Under the pieces are notes generated by a model, which was not told the origin of the DNA, ran no database searches, and was given only the letters and a program-made list of their open reading frames with translations. A DNA stretch of 64,000 nt. Source: Pseudooceanicola nanhaiensis. Its GTDB lineage: Bacteria; Pseudomonadota; Alphaproteobacteria; Rhodobacterales; Rhodobacteraceae. The stretch spans positions 265,980 to 329,979 of the forward strand of contig NZ_JAIUZP010000008.1 of NCBI RefSeq assembly GCF_020171315.1, in the 5' to 3' direction. Made by a program: the position numbers and the translations under genes. Each line of letters starts with the position of its first letter. The first letter of the stretch is position 1. Positions 7,566-15,708 of the stretch are shown here, one piece after another.

Positions 7566-8656
7566 TCCGCTGCCTCCTTACGGCTGGCCGCCTGCGCCTC
7601 GCGCCGCAACTTGCGTATCAGTTCAAGTTCGGACTGGAAGTCCACGTAATGTGGGAGTTTTATGTGCTCAAGGAAGCCCGACGCCTGGATGTTGTCGGCG
7701 TGGTAGAGGACGAATTCCGTGTCCTGCGCCGGGGCGCCCACGTTGTCCTCTCCCAGCTCTTCCCACCGGAGCGCCCGGTCCACGAGCGCCATGGAAATCG
7801 CCTTGCGCTCGGAATGCCCGAAGACGAGGCCATAGCCCCGGGTGAACTGCGGCGGCTCGGTCTTCGAGCCGGTGAACTGGTTCACCGTCTCGCATTCCGT
7901 CAGGGTCATCTCGCCGATCTCGATGGCGAAGCCCAGTTCGGGGATCTCCATCTCCACCGGCACGGTCCCCACCCGCAGCTCGCCCACGAAGGGGTGGTTG
8001 CGGCCATAGCCGCGCTGCGTCGAATAGGCCATGCCGAGGACAAAGCCCTCGTCCCCCCGGGTCAGCGCCTGCAGCCGCAGCGGCCGGTCGGCGGGCAGCT
8101 CCAGCGGTTCGCGGGTCAGGTCGCGGGGGGTATCGTCCTCGGGGCGCAGGTCGGGCTGCAGCAGCCCCTCGCTGTCGAGGAACTCGGTGATATGCGGCGT
8201 GGGCTCGCGGCGCGGCGTGGCCTGCGCGGCCTGCGGCGCCTCCAGCCCCTCGGCCTCCAGCGCGAAATCCAGCAGCCGGTGGGTGTAGTCGAAGGTCGGC
8301 CCCAGCACCTGACCGCCCGGAGCATCCTTGAAGGTCGCGCTGATGCGGCGGTCGCAGGCCATGGCGCCGGTCTCTACCGGGGCGGAATGGCCGAAGCGCG
8401 GCAGGGTCGTGCGATAGGCCCGGATCAGGAAGATCGCCTCGATCAGATCGCCGCGCGCCTGCTTGATCGCAAGCGCCGCGAGGTCGGGATCGTAGAGCGA
8501 GCCCTCGGCCATCACGCGGTTCACCGCGAGGGCCAGCTGCTCGCGGATCTGCGCGATGGAGAGCTCGGCCACCGCAGGGTCGCCCCGGCGCTCCTCGGCC
8601 AGCCAGTCATGGGCGTTGTCGATGGCGCGTTCGCCGCCTTTCACTGCCACGTACAT
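7562..8656 (-). CDS. phnI: C-P lyase complex subunit PhnI (purine ribosyl exchange)
   Basis: A 364-residue PhnI. With PhnG, PhnH and PhnL it couples ATP and phosphonate to give ribose 1-phosphonate 5-triphosphate; alone it is a nucleosidase. Recognised from overall sequence: MYVAVKGGERAIDNAHDWLA at the N-terminus is highly characteristic, as are SLYDPDLAALAIKQARGD and the C-terminal HYVDFQSELELIRKL. The ATG at 8656 overlaps the phnH stop (ATGA); the in-frame ATG at 8722 lies inside phnH and is rejected. Confidence 0.95.
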   Translation of the reverse strand: MYVAVKGGERAIDNAHDWLAEERRGDPAVAELSIAQIREQLALAVNRVMAEGSLYDPDLAALAIKQARGDLIEAIFLIRAYRTTLPRFGHSAPVETGAMACDRRISATFKDAPGGQVLGPTFDYTHRLLDFALEAEGLEAPQAAQATPRREPTPHITEFLDSEGLLQPDLRPEDDTPRDLTREPLELPADRPLRLQALTRGDEGFVLGMAYSTQRGYGRNHPFVGELRVGTVPVEMEIPELGFAIEIGEMTLTECETVNQFTGSKTEPPQFTRGYGLVFGHSERKAISMALVDRALRWEELGEDNVGAPAQDTEFVLYHADNIQASGFLEHIKLPHYVDFQSELELIRKLRREAQAASRKEAAE

Positions 8657-9222
8657 CAGGACACCTTCGTCGATCGGGGCAGCGCCGCGAGGCGGTCGCC
8701 GCAGGTGAAATAGGCATCCCACCCCAGCGGGAAGCGGGCGGCGTTGGCGGCAAAGACCTCCGGCTCCGGCAGGGAGAACGTCGCGGTTTCCTTGATGCCG
8801 GGGCCGGTGAGCGTGCTGCCCGCCTGCTCCAGCGCCGCGCTTTCCACGATCAGCGTGGCGGCGCGGTCGGGGTAGTCCGAGGTGCCGATGGCAAAGGCCG
8901 AAACGGGCTGCAGCGCCTCCCAGCCGCCCACGGCGAACATCGCCTCGGAGGCCCCCACCAGCGGGGCGCCGGTGTGGAAGGTGACCCAGTCGCGGACCGC
9001 CTGCGTGTCATGGGCGCCCGCGAGGTAGAGCGGCGTTTCCGGATCGCAGAGCGTCAGCAGCAGCGTGGCGGCGGCGGGCGACAGCGGCGCCGGTCCCTGC
9101 CCGCCGGTGATCGGCTGGATGCGGCCCGGGAAGGCCATGGCGTTCATCGCGGCGCGGAAGGCGCGCGCGGCCTCGGTGGGCGCATCGGCGAACCCGCCGG
9201 TGAGAGCGTCGGAAGCCATCAT
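8656..9222 (-). CDS. phnH: C-P lyase complex subunit PhnH
   Basis: A 188-residue PhnH, a catalytically silent member of a PLP-enzyme-like fold that is part of the PhnGHIJ core. Characteristic stretches are AFRAAMNAMAFPGRI near residue 22, LLLTLCDPETPLYL and the C-terminal FPLGWDAYFTCGDRLAALPRST. Two adjacent ATGs (9222 and 9219) are possible; the second overlaps the phnG stop. It overlaps phnI by ATGA. Confidence 0.93.
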   Translation of the reverse strand: MMASDALTGGFADAPTEAARAFRAAMNAMAFPGRIQPITGGQGPAPLSPAAATLLLTLCDPETPLYLAGAHDTQAVRDWVTFHTGAPLVGASEAMFAVGGWEALQPVSAFAIGTSDYPDRAATLIVESAALEQAGSTLTGPGIKETATFSLPEPEVFAANAARFPLGWDAYFTCGDRLAALPRSTKVS

Positions 9223-9689
9223 TTGTTTTCTCCCCGGACCATGGTGAAGAATTCGACCTTGGTGGCGGCGGCACGGGCCGCGCGGCCCTCGGCCCGGTCA
9301 GCGGCCGCGCCCTTCAGCGGCGCGAGGATCGCGGCGCTGATCGTCTCGGCCGCGCCGGTCTGCATCAGCGCATCCACCAGCGCCGCCTGCTCTGCCTTCC
9401 GGCGGCTGCGGCCCTGCACGTAGGCATGGCCAACGGTGCCATCTTCCAGCCGCAGCGAGGCGCGGGTCACGCTCATCTCGCCGAGGTTGAAGGCGGCCCC
9501 CACGGCCCCGGCCCGGCCGCGCACCATGACGGCGCCCACCTCGGGCGCGCGCAGCCATGTGAAGGCGGGCGCGCCGCCATGGGCCTGCCACAGCGCGTCG
9601 AGATCGGCCGCGGGGGCCTTGGCGAGGACCGACATCCAGTCGCGCCTTGCATCTGTATCGGGGGTTTCCGGGGCGGGGCTCGGGCTCAT
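9219..9689 (-). CDS. phnG: C-P lyase complex subunit PhnG
   Basis: A 156-residue PhnG, first gene of the operon. RRDWMSVLAKAP near the N-terminus, VMVRGRAGAVGAAFNLGEM in the middle and VGHAYVQGRSRRKAEQAA are typical. It forms the heterooctameric core with PhnH, PhnI and PhnJ. The ATG at 9689 leaves a 97-base divergent control region shared with phnF. Confidence 0.93.
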   Translation of the reverse strand: MSPSPAPETPDTDARRDWMSVLAKAPAADLDALWQAHGGAPAFTWLRAPEVGAVMVRGRAGAVGAAFNLGEMSVTRASLRLEDGTVGHAYVQGRSRRKAEQAALVDALMQTGAAETISAAILAPLKGAAADRAEGRAARAAATKVEFFTMVRGENK

Positions 9690-9704
9690 CTAGACACCTT
9701 GCGA

Positions 9705-9745
9705 ATTTGTCGAGATTACTATACAACTAGACAAATCATTAGACA
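9705..9745. promoter_or_regulatory. Candidate PhnF operator and phnG promoter
   Basis: In the phnG-phnF gap, ATTTGTC (9705-9711) and GACAAAT (9730-9736) form an inverted repeat with an 18-base spacer; TAGACA occurs at 9691, 9728 and 9740, the last two 12 bases apart. ACTATA at 9718-9723, the reverse complement of a TATAGT -10 box reading toward phnG, lies between the half-sites. A GntR-type repressor bound here would cover the -10. The assignment to PhnF is inferred from position. Confidence 0.5.
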
Positions 9746-9786
9746 GCCTGCCCGAGTCGCACAAGGCCTATCGAGGTGAAGATTTC

Positions 9787-10536
9787 ATGACAGACAGCCC
9801 CGCCGCCGCGCAGGACACGAAAAAATCCGCGATCTGGCAGAGCATTCGGGACCGGCTGACAGAGGACCTTGCCGCGGGCCACTACGCGCCGGGCGACAAG
9901 TTGCCGACCGAGGCCGCGCTCTCTGCCCGCTTCGGGGTCAACCGGCACACGGTGCGCCGGGCCCTGGCAGAAATGGCGGAGGACGGGCTGGTCCATGCGC
10001 GGCGTGGCGCCGGGGTCTTCGTGGCGCAGCGGCCCACGGATTATCCCATCGGCCGCCGGGTCCGGTTTCACCACAACATGCGCGCCGCGGGCCGCCTGCC
10101 CAGCCGTCAGCGGCTGAGCTTCGAGACCCGCGCCGCCGATGCCGAGGAAGCCGCAGCACTGCACCTCTCCCCCGGGGCGATGGTGCATATCTCGGAAGGC
10201 ATCTCGCTCTCCGACGATCAGCCCATTGCGGTTTTCCGCGCCATATTCCCGGCACAGCGTTTCCCCCAGATGGGCGAGGTGCTGGAGCGGATCGGTTCTG
10301 TCACCGAGGCGCTGCGGGAACAGGGCGTGCCGGACTATACGCGCACGTCCACGCGGATCACCGCCACCTCTGCCGATGCGGTTCAGGCCCTGCACCTGCG
10401 GCTGCGCGAGGGCGCGCCGCTGATCTACGCCGTCTCCATCAACGTCGACCCGGAGGGCGTGCCGGTGGAATTCGGGCGCACATGGTTTGCGGGCGAACGG
10501 ATCACGCTGACACTGCACGAGGACGAAGCGCGCTGA
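9787..10536 (+). CDS. phnF: GntR/HutC-family regulator PhnF
   Basis: A 249-residue regulator. The N-terminal winged helix (about residues 18-85) carries GDKLPTEAALSARFGVNRHTVRRAL; the C-terminal part (about 100-245) is a UTRA ligand-binding domain ending in EFGRTWFAGERITL. PhnF proteins sit beside C-P lyase operons and repress them until phosphonate or low phosphate relieves repression. It is divergent from phnG and its gap carries inverted repeats. The upstream-most ATG at 9787 places the helix-turn-helix at the normal distance. Confidence 0.9.
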   Translation: MTDSPAAAQDTKKSAIWQSIRDRLTEDLAAGHYAPGDKLPTEAALSARFGVNRHTVRRALAEMAEDGLVHARRGAGVFVAQRPTDYPIGRRVRFHHNMRAAGRLPSRQRLSFETRAADAEEAAALHLSPGAMVHISEGISLSDDQPIAVFRAIFPAQRFPQMGEVLERIGSVTEALREQGVPDYTRTSTRITATSADAVQALHLRLREGAPLIYAVSINVDPEGVPVEFGRTWFAGERITLTLHEDEAR

Positions 10537-10681
10537 GCCACCCCCCGGACATGCCGCAGCCGCATTGCCGCAGCGCCGCGCGAATTGCCATGAAAATAAG
10601 CCTCTCTTGTCACTCAACCGATACATGACTCGTTTATCCACAGCGAAAATCACCAGCGAAAACCACTGACCCGAGCAGACG

Positions 10682-11863
10682 ATGCCCATGTCCTATCCCT
10701 CCCTGCGCCTGACCGGCGCCACGATCCTGCGCGACGGTGAGTTGCAGCAGCGCTCGCTGGCCTTCAGCGAGGGCCGGATCATGCGCGGCCCCCTGCCCGA
10801 GGTGGATCTGACCGGCTACCTGATCCTGCCCGGCATCATCGACCTGCATGGCGACGCCTTCGAGCGCCACCTCGCGCCGCGGCCCTCTGCGCCCTTCCCC
10901 ATCGCCACCGCCCTGCGCGCGACCGATGCCGATGCGGCGGCGAACGGTGTGACCACCGCCTACATGGCGCAGAGCTGGTCCTGGGAGGGCGGCTTCCGCA
11001 GCCCGGATTTCGCGATCGAGATGATGAAGGGGCTGGCCGCCTACCGGGGCATGGCCCTCACCGACCTGCGCCTTCAGGTCCGCTGCGAGACCCATACGGT
11101 GGCGACCGGCGCGCGCCTGCTGGAGGCGGTCGAACGGTACGGTATCGACTACGTGGTCTTCAACAACCACATCGAAGAGACGCTGAACACCGCCCTCCTC
11201 AAGCCCGAGGACGTGGCCGCATGGGCCCGTAAGGCCGGGCAAACGCCCGAGTTTTTCCTCGCCACCGTGCATGAGGCCAAGCGCCAGTCCCGCGACGTGC
11301 CGCGCTATCTGTGCAAGCTGGCCGAGCAGTTCGATGCGCTTGGTGTCAGCTATGGCAGCCACGACGATCCCGATGGCGAAACCCGCGAGATGTTCTCGAT
11401 GATCGGGGCCAAGATCTGCGAATTCCCCACCGCACGCCCGGCGGCGGCGCTTGCCCGTGCGGTCGGCGACCCGGTGCTGATGGGCGCGCCCAATGTTGTG
11501 CGCGGCGGCTCGCAGTCGGGCAATGTCTCGGCGCAGGACATCATCGCCGACGGGCTCTGCGACGGGCTGGTGTCGGACTATTATTACCCCGCGCTCGCGC
11601 AGGCGGCCTTTGCCCTCGTGGATCGCGGCGTGATGGACCTGCCCCGGGCCTGGGCGCTGATCTCAGAGAAGCCTGCCGCGATCCTGCGCATGGCCGACCG
11701 GGGCCGCCTCGATCCCGGCCGCCGGGCAGATCTGACCATCGTCAACGCCGAGACCCGCGCCATCGAGGCCACGGTCGTGGCAGGCCGGATCACCCATCTG
11801 GCAGGGGAAGCCGCCCACAGGTTTTTCCACAGCCCCCAGCCGCGTGCACTTGCAGCGGAATAA
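10682..11863 (+). CDS. Second PhnM-family amidohydrolase
   Basis: A 393-residue paralogue of PhnM. The metal-binding region reads IIDLHGDAFERHLAPRPSAP, so the HTDNLE of the operon PhnM is HGDAFE here. YGSHDDPDGETREM replaces SHDDTTTAQ, and MGAPNVVRGGSQSGNVSA is strongly conserved between the two. It is codirectional with phnF, 145 bases downstream, outside the main operon. It may act on a different ribose-phosphonate triphosphate or be a backup; the sequence does not decide. ATG at 10688 is an alternative start. Confidence 0.85.
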   Translation: MPMSYPSLRLTGATILRDGELQQRSLAFSEGRIMRGPLPEVDLTGYLILPGIIDLHGDAFERHLAPRPSAPFPIATALRATDADAAANGVTTAYMAQSWSWEGGFRSPDFAIEMMKGLAAYRGMALTDLRLQVRCETHTVATGARLLEAVERYGIDYVVFNNHIEETLNTALLKPEDVAAWARKAGQTPEFFLATVHEAKRQSRDVPRYLCKLAEQFDALGVSYGSHDDPDGETREMFSMIGAKICEFPTARPAAALARAVGDPVLMGAPNVVRGGSQSGNVSAQDIIADGLCDGLVSDYYYPALAQAAFALVDRGVMDLPRAWALISEKPAAILRMADRGRLDPGRRADLTIVNAETRAIEATVVAGRITHLAGEAAHRFFHSPQPRALAAE

Positions 11864-12051
11864 GGGCTGAGCCCGCCCGGCCCCGTCGCATCGGCCCTCC
11901 GCCACGCGAGACGCCCCACCCCGGCCCGCTGATCGCCGGAGAGGCAGCTGCGCGTTTCTCAGGCCCGGGACAGCCGCCCCCCGGCGCCCGGCCATTGGCC
12001 TTTGGTCTGTCAGCCCATAGTCTCTCGGAAACCGCCGCTGAGAGGCCCCGC

Positions 12052-12555
12052 ATGACCCGCGCCTTCGCCCTGACCGCCACTGCCATCGTGCTCATCGCCC
12101 TTGGCGCCACCGGGGCCGTCGTTCTGCGCAGCGCTCAGAGCCGCGCCGCCCCGGCGCCCCTCCTGCCCTGGACCGACAGCGAGATCGTCGCGCGTGGCGA
12201 GGTGCTCTACGAGGCGCAATGCACCGCCTGTCATGGCAGCCTCGCCGCCACGGCCCCGGTGCAGGAGACCTCTGCCCCGCCGCACGATGAAAACGGCCAC
12301 AGCTGGGAGCATCCGGACTATGCGCTCTTCCAGCTGACCAAGTCCGGCGAGGTGGCCGAGCTCTGCCGCTCGGTCGAAGGCAGCGACATGCCGCAATTCG
12401 CCGATGCCCTGACCGACCGTCAGATCGTCGACGTGCTGTCCTACATCAAGTCCACCTGGCCCGAGGAGACGCGGCAAAAGCAGGAGGCGGTGAACCTCCT
12501 CTATGCCACCCAGAACGCCGCCGTGCGGGAGATCGTCGCCCGTTCGGGCGAGTGA
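12052..12555 (+). CDS. Membrane-anchored or secreted c-type cytochrome
   Basis: A 167-residue protein with an uncleaved anchor or signal sequence (about residues 6-25), one haem c site CTACH at 57-61 and a likely axial Met in SDMPQF at 113. The C-terminal helix IVDVLSYIKSTWP is typical of class I cytochrome c. It would transfer electrons in the periplasm; no obvious redox partner is adjacent. Its stop is 3 bases from the stop of the convergent metR. The ATG at 12052 gives the hydrophobic N-terminus expected. Confidence 0.85.
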   Translation: MTRAFALTATAIVLIALGATGAVVLRSAQSRAAPAPLLPWTDSEIVARGEVLYEAQCTACHGSLAATAPVQETSAPPHDENGHSWEHPDYALFQLTKSGEVAELCRSVEGSDMPQFADALTDRQIVDVLSYIKSTWPEETRQKQEAVNLLYATQNAAVREIVARSGE

Positions 12556-12558
12556 GGC

Positions 12559-13464
12559 TCAGCTCCGCTGCAACTTCAGCGGCTCGGTCCGGGCCAGCCG
12601 TATGAAATGCGCCACGAAGGGTTTCGAGGCGTCTTCGCTGCGCACCGCCGCGTAGAGCCTGCGGGTCAGGCCGCCCTCGGTGATCGGGCGCGTGACGTAG
12701 TCGGAGTGATACTTCACCTCGCGCACGACCCAGTCGGGCAGCACCGCCACGCCCCGGTTCGAGGCCACCAGCAGCAGGATCACCGCCGTCAGCTCCACCT
12801 GCCGCACATGGGCGGGCTCCACTTTGGCGGGGCTCAGCAGCTGGCTGAAGACATCGAGGCGCGAGCGCTCCACCGGGTAGGTGATCAGTGTCTCTCCGCG
12901 GAAATCCTCGGCCTCGACGAAGGCCTTCTGCGCCAGCGGATGCTGCGAGGAGGCCACGAAGACCGGCGCGTAATCGAAAAGCGGCACGAATTCCACGCCC
13001 GGCAGGTCCTCCGGATCGGAGGAGATGACCACGTCGACCTCTTCCTTCTGCAGCGCGGGCAGCGCGTCGAAGGCAAGGCCGGGGCGGATGTCCACGTCCA
13101 CGTCGGGCCAGGCCTTGCGGAAATGCTCCAGCACCGGGAACAGCCATTCGAAACAGGCGTGGCATTCGATCGCGATGTGCAGCCGCCCAGTCTTGCCCGC
13201 GCGCAGGCCCTTGAACTCTTCTTCCAAGGCTTCGATCTCGGGCAGGATACGCTCCGCCAGACGCAACAGGCGCTGCCCCGCGGCAGAGAGCTTCAGCGGC
13301 TTCGAGCGCCGGGCAAAGAGCTCCACCCCGGCCTGATCCTCCAAGCCCTTGATCTGATGCGACAAGGCCGACTGGGTGATGTGCAGCTGCTCTGCCGCAC
13401 GGGCCAGGCCGCCCGCCTCATGGATCGCCTTGATGGTCCGAAGATGACGAAACTCGATGTGCAA
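12559..13464 (-). CDS. metR: LysR-family regulator MetR
   Basis: A 301-residue LysR-type regulator: winged helix at residues 1-60 (ARAAEQLHITQSALSHQIKGL) and substrate-binding domain after about 90. It is divergent from metF, the classical MetR target, and VPLFDYAPVFVASSQHPLA is MetR-like. MetR senses homocysteine and activates methionine synthesis genes. The start is a TTG at 13464 giving LHIEFRHLRTIKAIHEAGG, the normal N-terminus; the longer ATG-started frame from 13680 would run into metF. A TGAA-N5-TTCA site lies immediately upstream of this start. Confidence 0.85.
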   Translation of the reverse strand: MHIEFRHLRTIKAIHEAGGLARAAEQLHITQSALSHQIKGLEDQAGVELFARRSKPLKLSAAGQRLLRLAERILPEIEALEEEFKGLRAGKTGRLHIAIECHACFEWLFPVLEHFRKAWPDVDVDIRPGLAFDALPALQKEEVDVVISSDPEDLPGVEFVPLFDYAPVFVASSQHPLAQKAFVEAEDFRGETLITYPVERSRLDVFSQLLSPAKVEPAHVRQVELTAVILLLVASNRGVAVLPDWVVREVKYHSDYVTRPITEGGLTRRLYAAVRSEDASKPFVAHFIRLARTEPLKLQRS

Positions 13465-13467
13465 CCT

Positions 13468-13480
13468 TGAACGCCCTTCA
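13468..13480. promoter_or_regulatory. MetR box
   Basis: TGAACGCCCTTCA is an exact match to the MetR consensus TGAA-N5-TTCA. It sits 3 bases before the metR TTG, overlapping its ribosome binding region. Further TGAA and TTCA half-sites follow up to about 13504. The position predicts autoregulation of metR together with control of divergent metF. Confidence 0.65.
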
Positions 13481-13561
13481 TGTTGTGAATGAATTTTATG
13501 AAGTTGTCTCACGAACGTCCCAATGCGACAAGGGATCAACTTCAGAGATGGACTCCGACCG

Positions 13562-14428
13562 ATGACCGCACCCACGATCTCCTTCGAATTCTTCCCGCCG
13601 CAGTCGCTGGAAGCCTCCTTCCGGCTCTGGGACACGGTGCAGGTTCTGGCCCCGCTGGCCCCGCGCTTCGTCTCCGTCACCTATGGCGCGGGTGGCACGA
13701 CCCGCGACCTGACCCGCGACGCCGTGGCGACGCTGCACAAGAACTCCGGCCTCAACGTGGCCGCCCACCTGACCTGCGTGAACGCCACGCAGGAAGAGAC
13801 CCTCGCCATCGCCGACAGCTTTGCCGAGGCCGGCGTGAAGGAGATCGTTGCGCTGCGGGGCGATCCGCCGAAAGGCGCGGGCAAGTTCACCCCCTATCCC
13901 GGCGGCTTTGCCAATTCGCTGGAGCTGATCACCGCGCTGAAAAACCGTGGCGATTTCCTGATCCGCGTCGGCGCCTATCCCGAGAAGCACCCCGAGGCGA
14001 CGGATCACGCCGCCGACGTGGAGTATCTCAAGCGCAAGTTCGACGCCGGTGCGGACGAGGCGATCACCCAGTTCTTCTTCGAGGCCGAAACCTTCCTGCG
14101 GTTCCGCGATGCCTGCGCCAAGGCGGGGATCGAGGGCAAGATCCTGCCCGGCATCCAGCCGATCGGCAACTGGAAGGGCATCCGCAACTTCGCCAAGCGC
14201 TGCGACGCGACCTTCCCGGCCTGGCTGGAAGATGCCTTCGAGAAGGCCGACCGTGACGACCGCGCCGACCTGCTGGCCACCGCCCTGTGCACCGAGATGT
14301 GCTCGGAACTGATGGCCGAAGGCGTCGACAGCCTGCACTTCTACACGCTGAACAAGCCCGAGCTGACCCGCGACGTCTGCCATGCGCTTGGCGTGACTCC
14401 GCAGGCCAAGCTGGAGAAGGTGGCGTAA
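13562..14428 (+). CDS. metF: 5,10-methylenetetrahydrofolate reductase MetF
   Basis: A 288-residue FAD-dependent TIM-barrel enzyme that makes 5-methyltetrahydrofolate for methionine synthesis. SFEFFPPQS at the N-terminus carries the conserved Glu; VSVTYGAGGTTRDLT, HLTCVNAT, ALRGDPPKGAGKF and ADEAITQFFFEAE are standard MetF stretches. The ATG at 13562 gives the usual N-terminus (MTAPTISFEFFPP), so the in-frame ATG at 13523 is not used. It is divergent from metR, with a rho-independent terminator downstream. Confidence 0.95.
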   Translation: MTAPTISFEFFPPQSLEASFRLWDTVQVLAPLAPRFVSVTYGAGGTTRDLTRDAVATLHKNSGLNVAAHLTCVNATQEETLAIADSFAEAGVKEIVALRGDPPKGAGKFTPYPGGFANSLELITALKNRGDFLIRVGAYPEKHPEATDHAADVEYLKRKFDAGADEAITQFFFEAETFLRFRDACAKAGIEGKILPGIQPIGNWKGIRNFAKRCDATFPAWLEDAFEKADRDDRADLLATALCTEMCSELMAEGVDSLHFYTLNKPELTRDVCHALGVTPQAKLEKVA

Positions 14429-14445
14429 GCCTCAAGGCGGGACCC

Positions 14446-14487
14446 GGAATTTTCGAAAATTCCGATCCAAATTCTTCGAAGAATTTG
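14446..14487. repeat. Family A bipartite palindromic repeat, copy 2
   Basis: Perfect palindromes GGAATTTTCGAAAATTCC (14446-14463) and CAAATTCTTCGAAGAATTTG (14468-14487), 4 bases apart, between metF and its terminator. Confidence 0.85.
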
Positions 14488-14490
14488 AAT

Positions 14491-14516
14491 ACGGCGCCCC
14501 TCGGGGCGCCGTTTCG
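14491..14516 (+). terminator. Rho-independent terminator of metF
   Basis: Ten-base stem ACGGCGCCCC / GGGGCGCCGT (14491-14500, 14503-14512) with a tight loop and a short T-run. Confidence 0.75.
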
Positions 14517-14574
14517 CGTTGGCCCTCAAGGGAGCAGACCGCCCGCGGCCCGCGCGCCCTCTCCGGCCCGCATT

Positions 14575-14618
14575 CAAGATTCTTCGAAAAATCTTGGGAA
14601 AATTCTTCGAAGAATTTT
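14575..14618. repeat. Family A bipartite palindromic repeat, copy 3
   Basis: A 22-base near-palindrome (14575-14596, core CTTCGAAAAA) followed 2 bases later by the perfect palindrome AAAATTCTTCGAAGAATTTT (14599-14618). It lies 29 bases past the end of the minus-strand DUF2235 gene. Confidence 0.85.
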
Positions 14619-14646
14619 CTTGCCCCACCTCGGGGGCAGCGCCCGG

Positions 14647-15708
14647 TCAGACGGCCTGCAGCTCAGGCACCACCAGCCCGCGCGCCAGGGCGGTGCCGTG
14701 CAGCCGCTCGGAGGGATCGCGCCCGACCACCCGCTTGCCACGGATCAGGAACATCTTGCCCACCCCCTGCCATGTCCCGATGGAGGGCGCCGTGACGTCG
14801 CGCGGAAAGCGCATGCGCCAGCCCTCGGGCAGCGTCAGGTCATGGGCCTCGGCCTTCTCCAGCATCCAGACCAGCGGGATATTCGCCAGCGGACGCGCAG
14901 CCGAGATGCCGCCCAACTGTCCGCCCACGTCGCCATGGGTGCCCGCGAACCAGACCTGCTCCAGCCGCCCGGGCCAATGGGGATCGCTCTGCCAGAGCAC
15001 CGGCTCGAAGACCGAACGCGTCTCCTCCAGCGCAAGCGCGTGATAGCCCGCCTTCACGCATTCCGACAGCGCGTGGTTGTGGAAGGCGTGCTGGGGTTCG
15101 GTGATCTGCCACAGCAGCGGCAGCCGCAGGCCGAGCGCCTTCACCGTGTCCCAGACGCCGATCATCTCGATATCCACCATGTCGTGGCAATAGAGCCGCC
15201 CGAAGTCGTGCAGCACCTCGCCCCCGGTGTTGGACTGGTAGTGGCGATAGGCCTGAAGGATGTTCCGTTCCGTCGCCTCATGGGCGCGCAGCAGGCCGAC
15301 GCGGTCGATGATCCCCGCCAGCGAGCGCACCGCATAGGCGCCCCGGGAATAGCCGAAGAGGAAGATCCGATCCCCGGGATGGTAGCGCGAGGCGAGGTAG
15401 CCATAGGCCCGGCGGATCTGCCGGTTGATCCCGCGCCCCATCAGGACGTCGGTGGTATGGCCCCAGCTGTCCCACTGGATGCCCGCCTCGTAGTAGAGCG
15501 AGAGGTTGCCCGCGCTGCCTTCGGACAGCAACCGGTAGGTCAGCCCGGCATTGGTCTCCTCCCCCGGATCGAGCGAGGACATGGTGCCGTCGAGGATCAC
15601 CACATGGGTGACCGGCCCTCGCCTCCCCGCATAGCCGGGTTTCCGGCGGCCCTCTCTCCAGGTGGGAAAGAGCCGCCCGAGGACCGCCTTAGAGAGCTGC
15701 CGCAGCAT
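14647..15708 (-). CDS. DUF2235 alpha/beta-hydrolase-like protein
   Basis: A 353-residue protein of the DUF2235 family. The N-terminal VVILDGTMSSLDPGEETNAGL corresponds to the family's FxDGTW region, RIFLFGYSRGAYAVRSLAG at about residue 115 carries the GxSxG nucleophile, and AGTHGDVGG later supplies catalytic-site residues. The family includes type VI secretion phospholipase effectors, but no secretion genes, VgrG or immunity gene is nearby, so a housekeeping lipase or esterase is as likely. Its first 20 bases overlap the 3' end of the upstream molybdenum enzyme gene. Confidence 0.8.
   Translation of the reverse strand: MLRQLSKAVLGRLFPTWREGRRKPGYAGRRGPVTHVVILDGTMSSLDPGEETNAGLTYRLLSEGSAGNLSLYYEAGIQWDSWGHTTDVLMGRGINRQIRRAYGYLASRYHPGDRIFLFGYSRGAYAVRSLAGIIDRVGLLRAHEATERNILQAYRHYQSNTGGEVLHDFGRLYCHDMVDIEMIGVWDTVKALGLRLPLLWQITEPQHAFHNHALSECVKAGYHALALEETRSVFEPVLWQSDPHWPGRLEQVWFAGTHGDVGGQLGGISAARPLANIPLVWMLEKAEAHDLTLPEGWRMRFPRDVTAPSIGTWQGVGKMFLIRGKRVVGRDPSERLHGTALARGLVVPELQAV

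Noticed and set aside
14647..15708. Type VI secretion phospholipase effector
   Set aside because: DUF2235 and GxSxG are shared with such effectors, but no VgrG, PAAR, adaptor or immunity gene is nearby, so only the family name is given.
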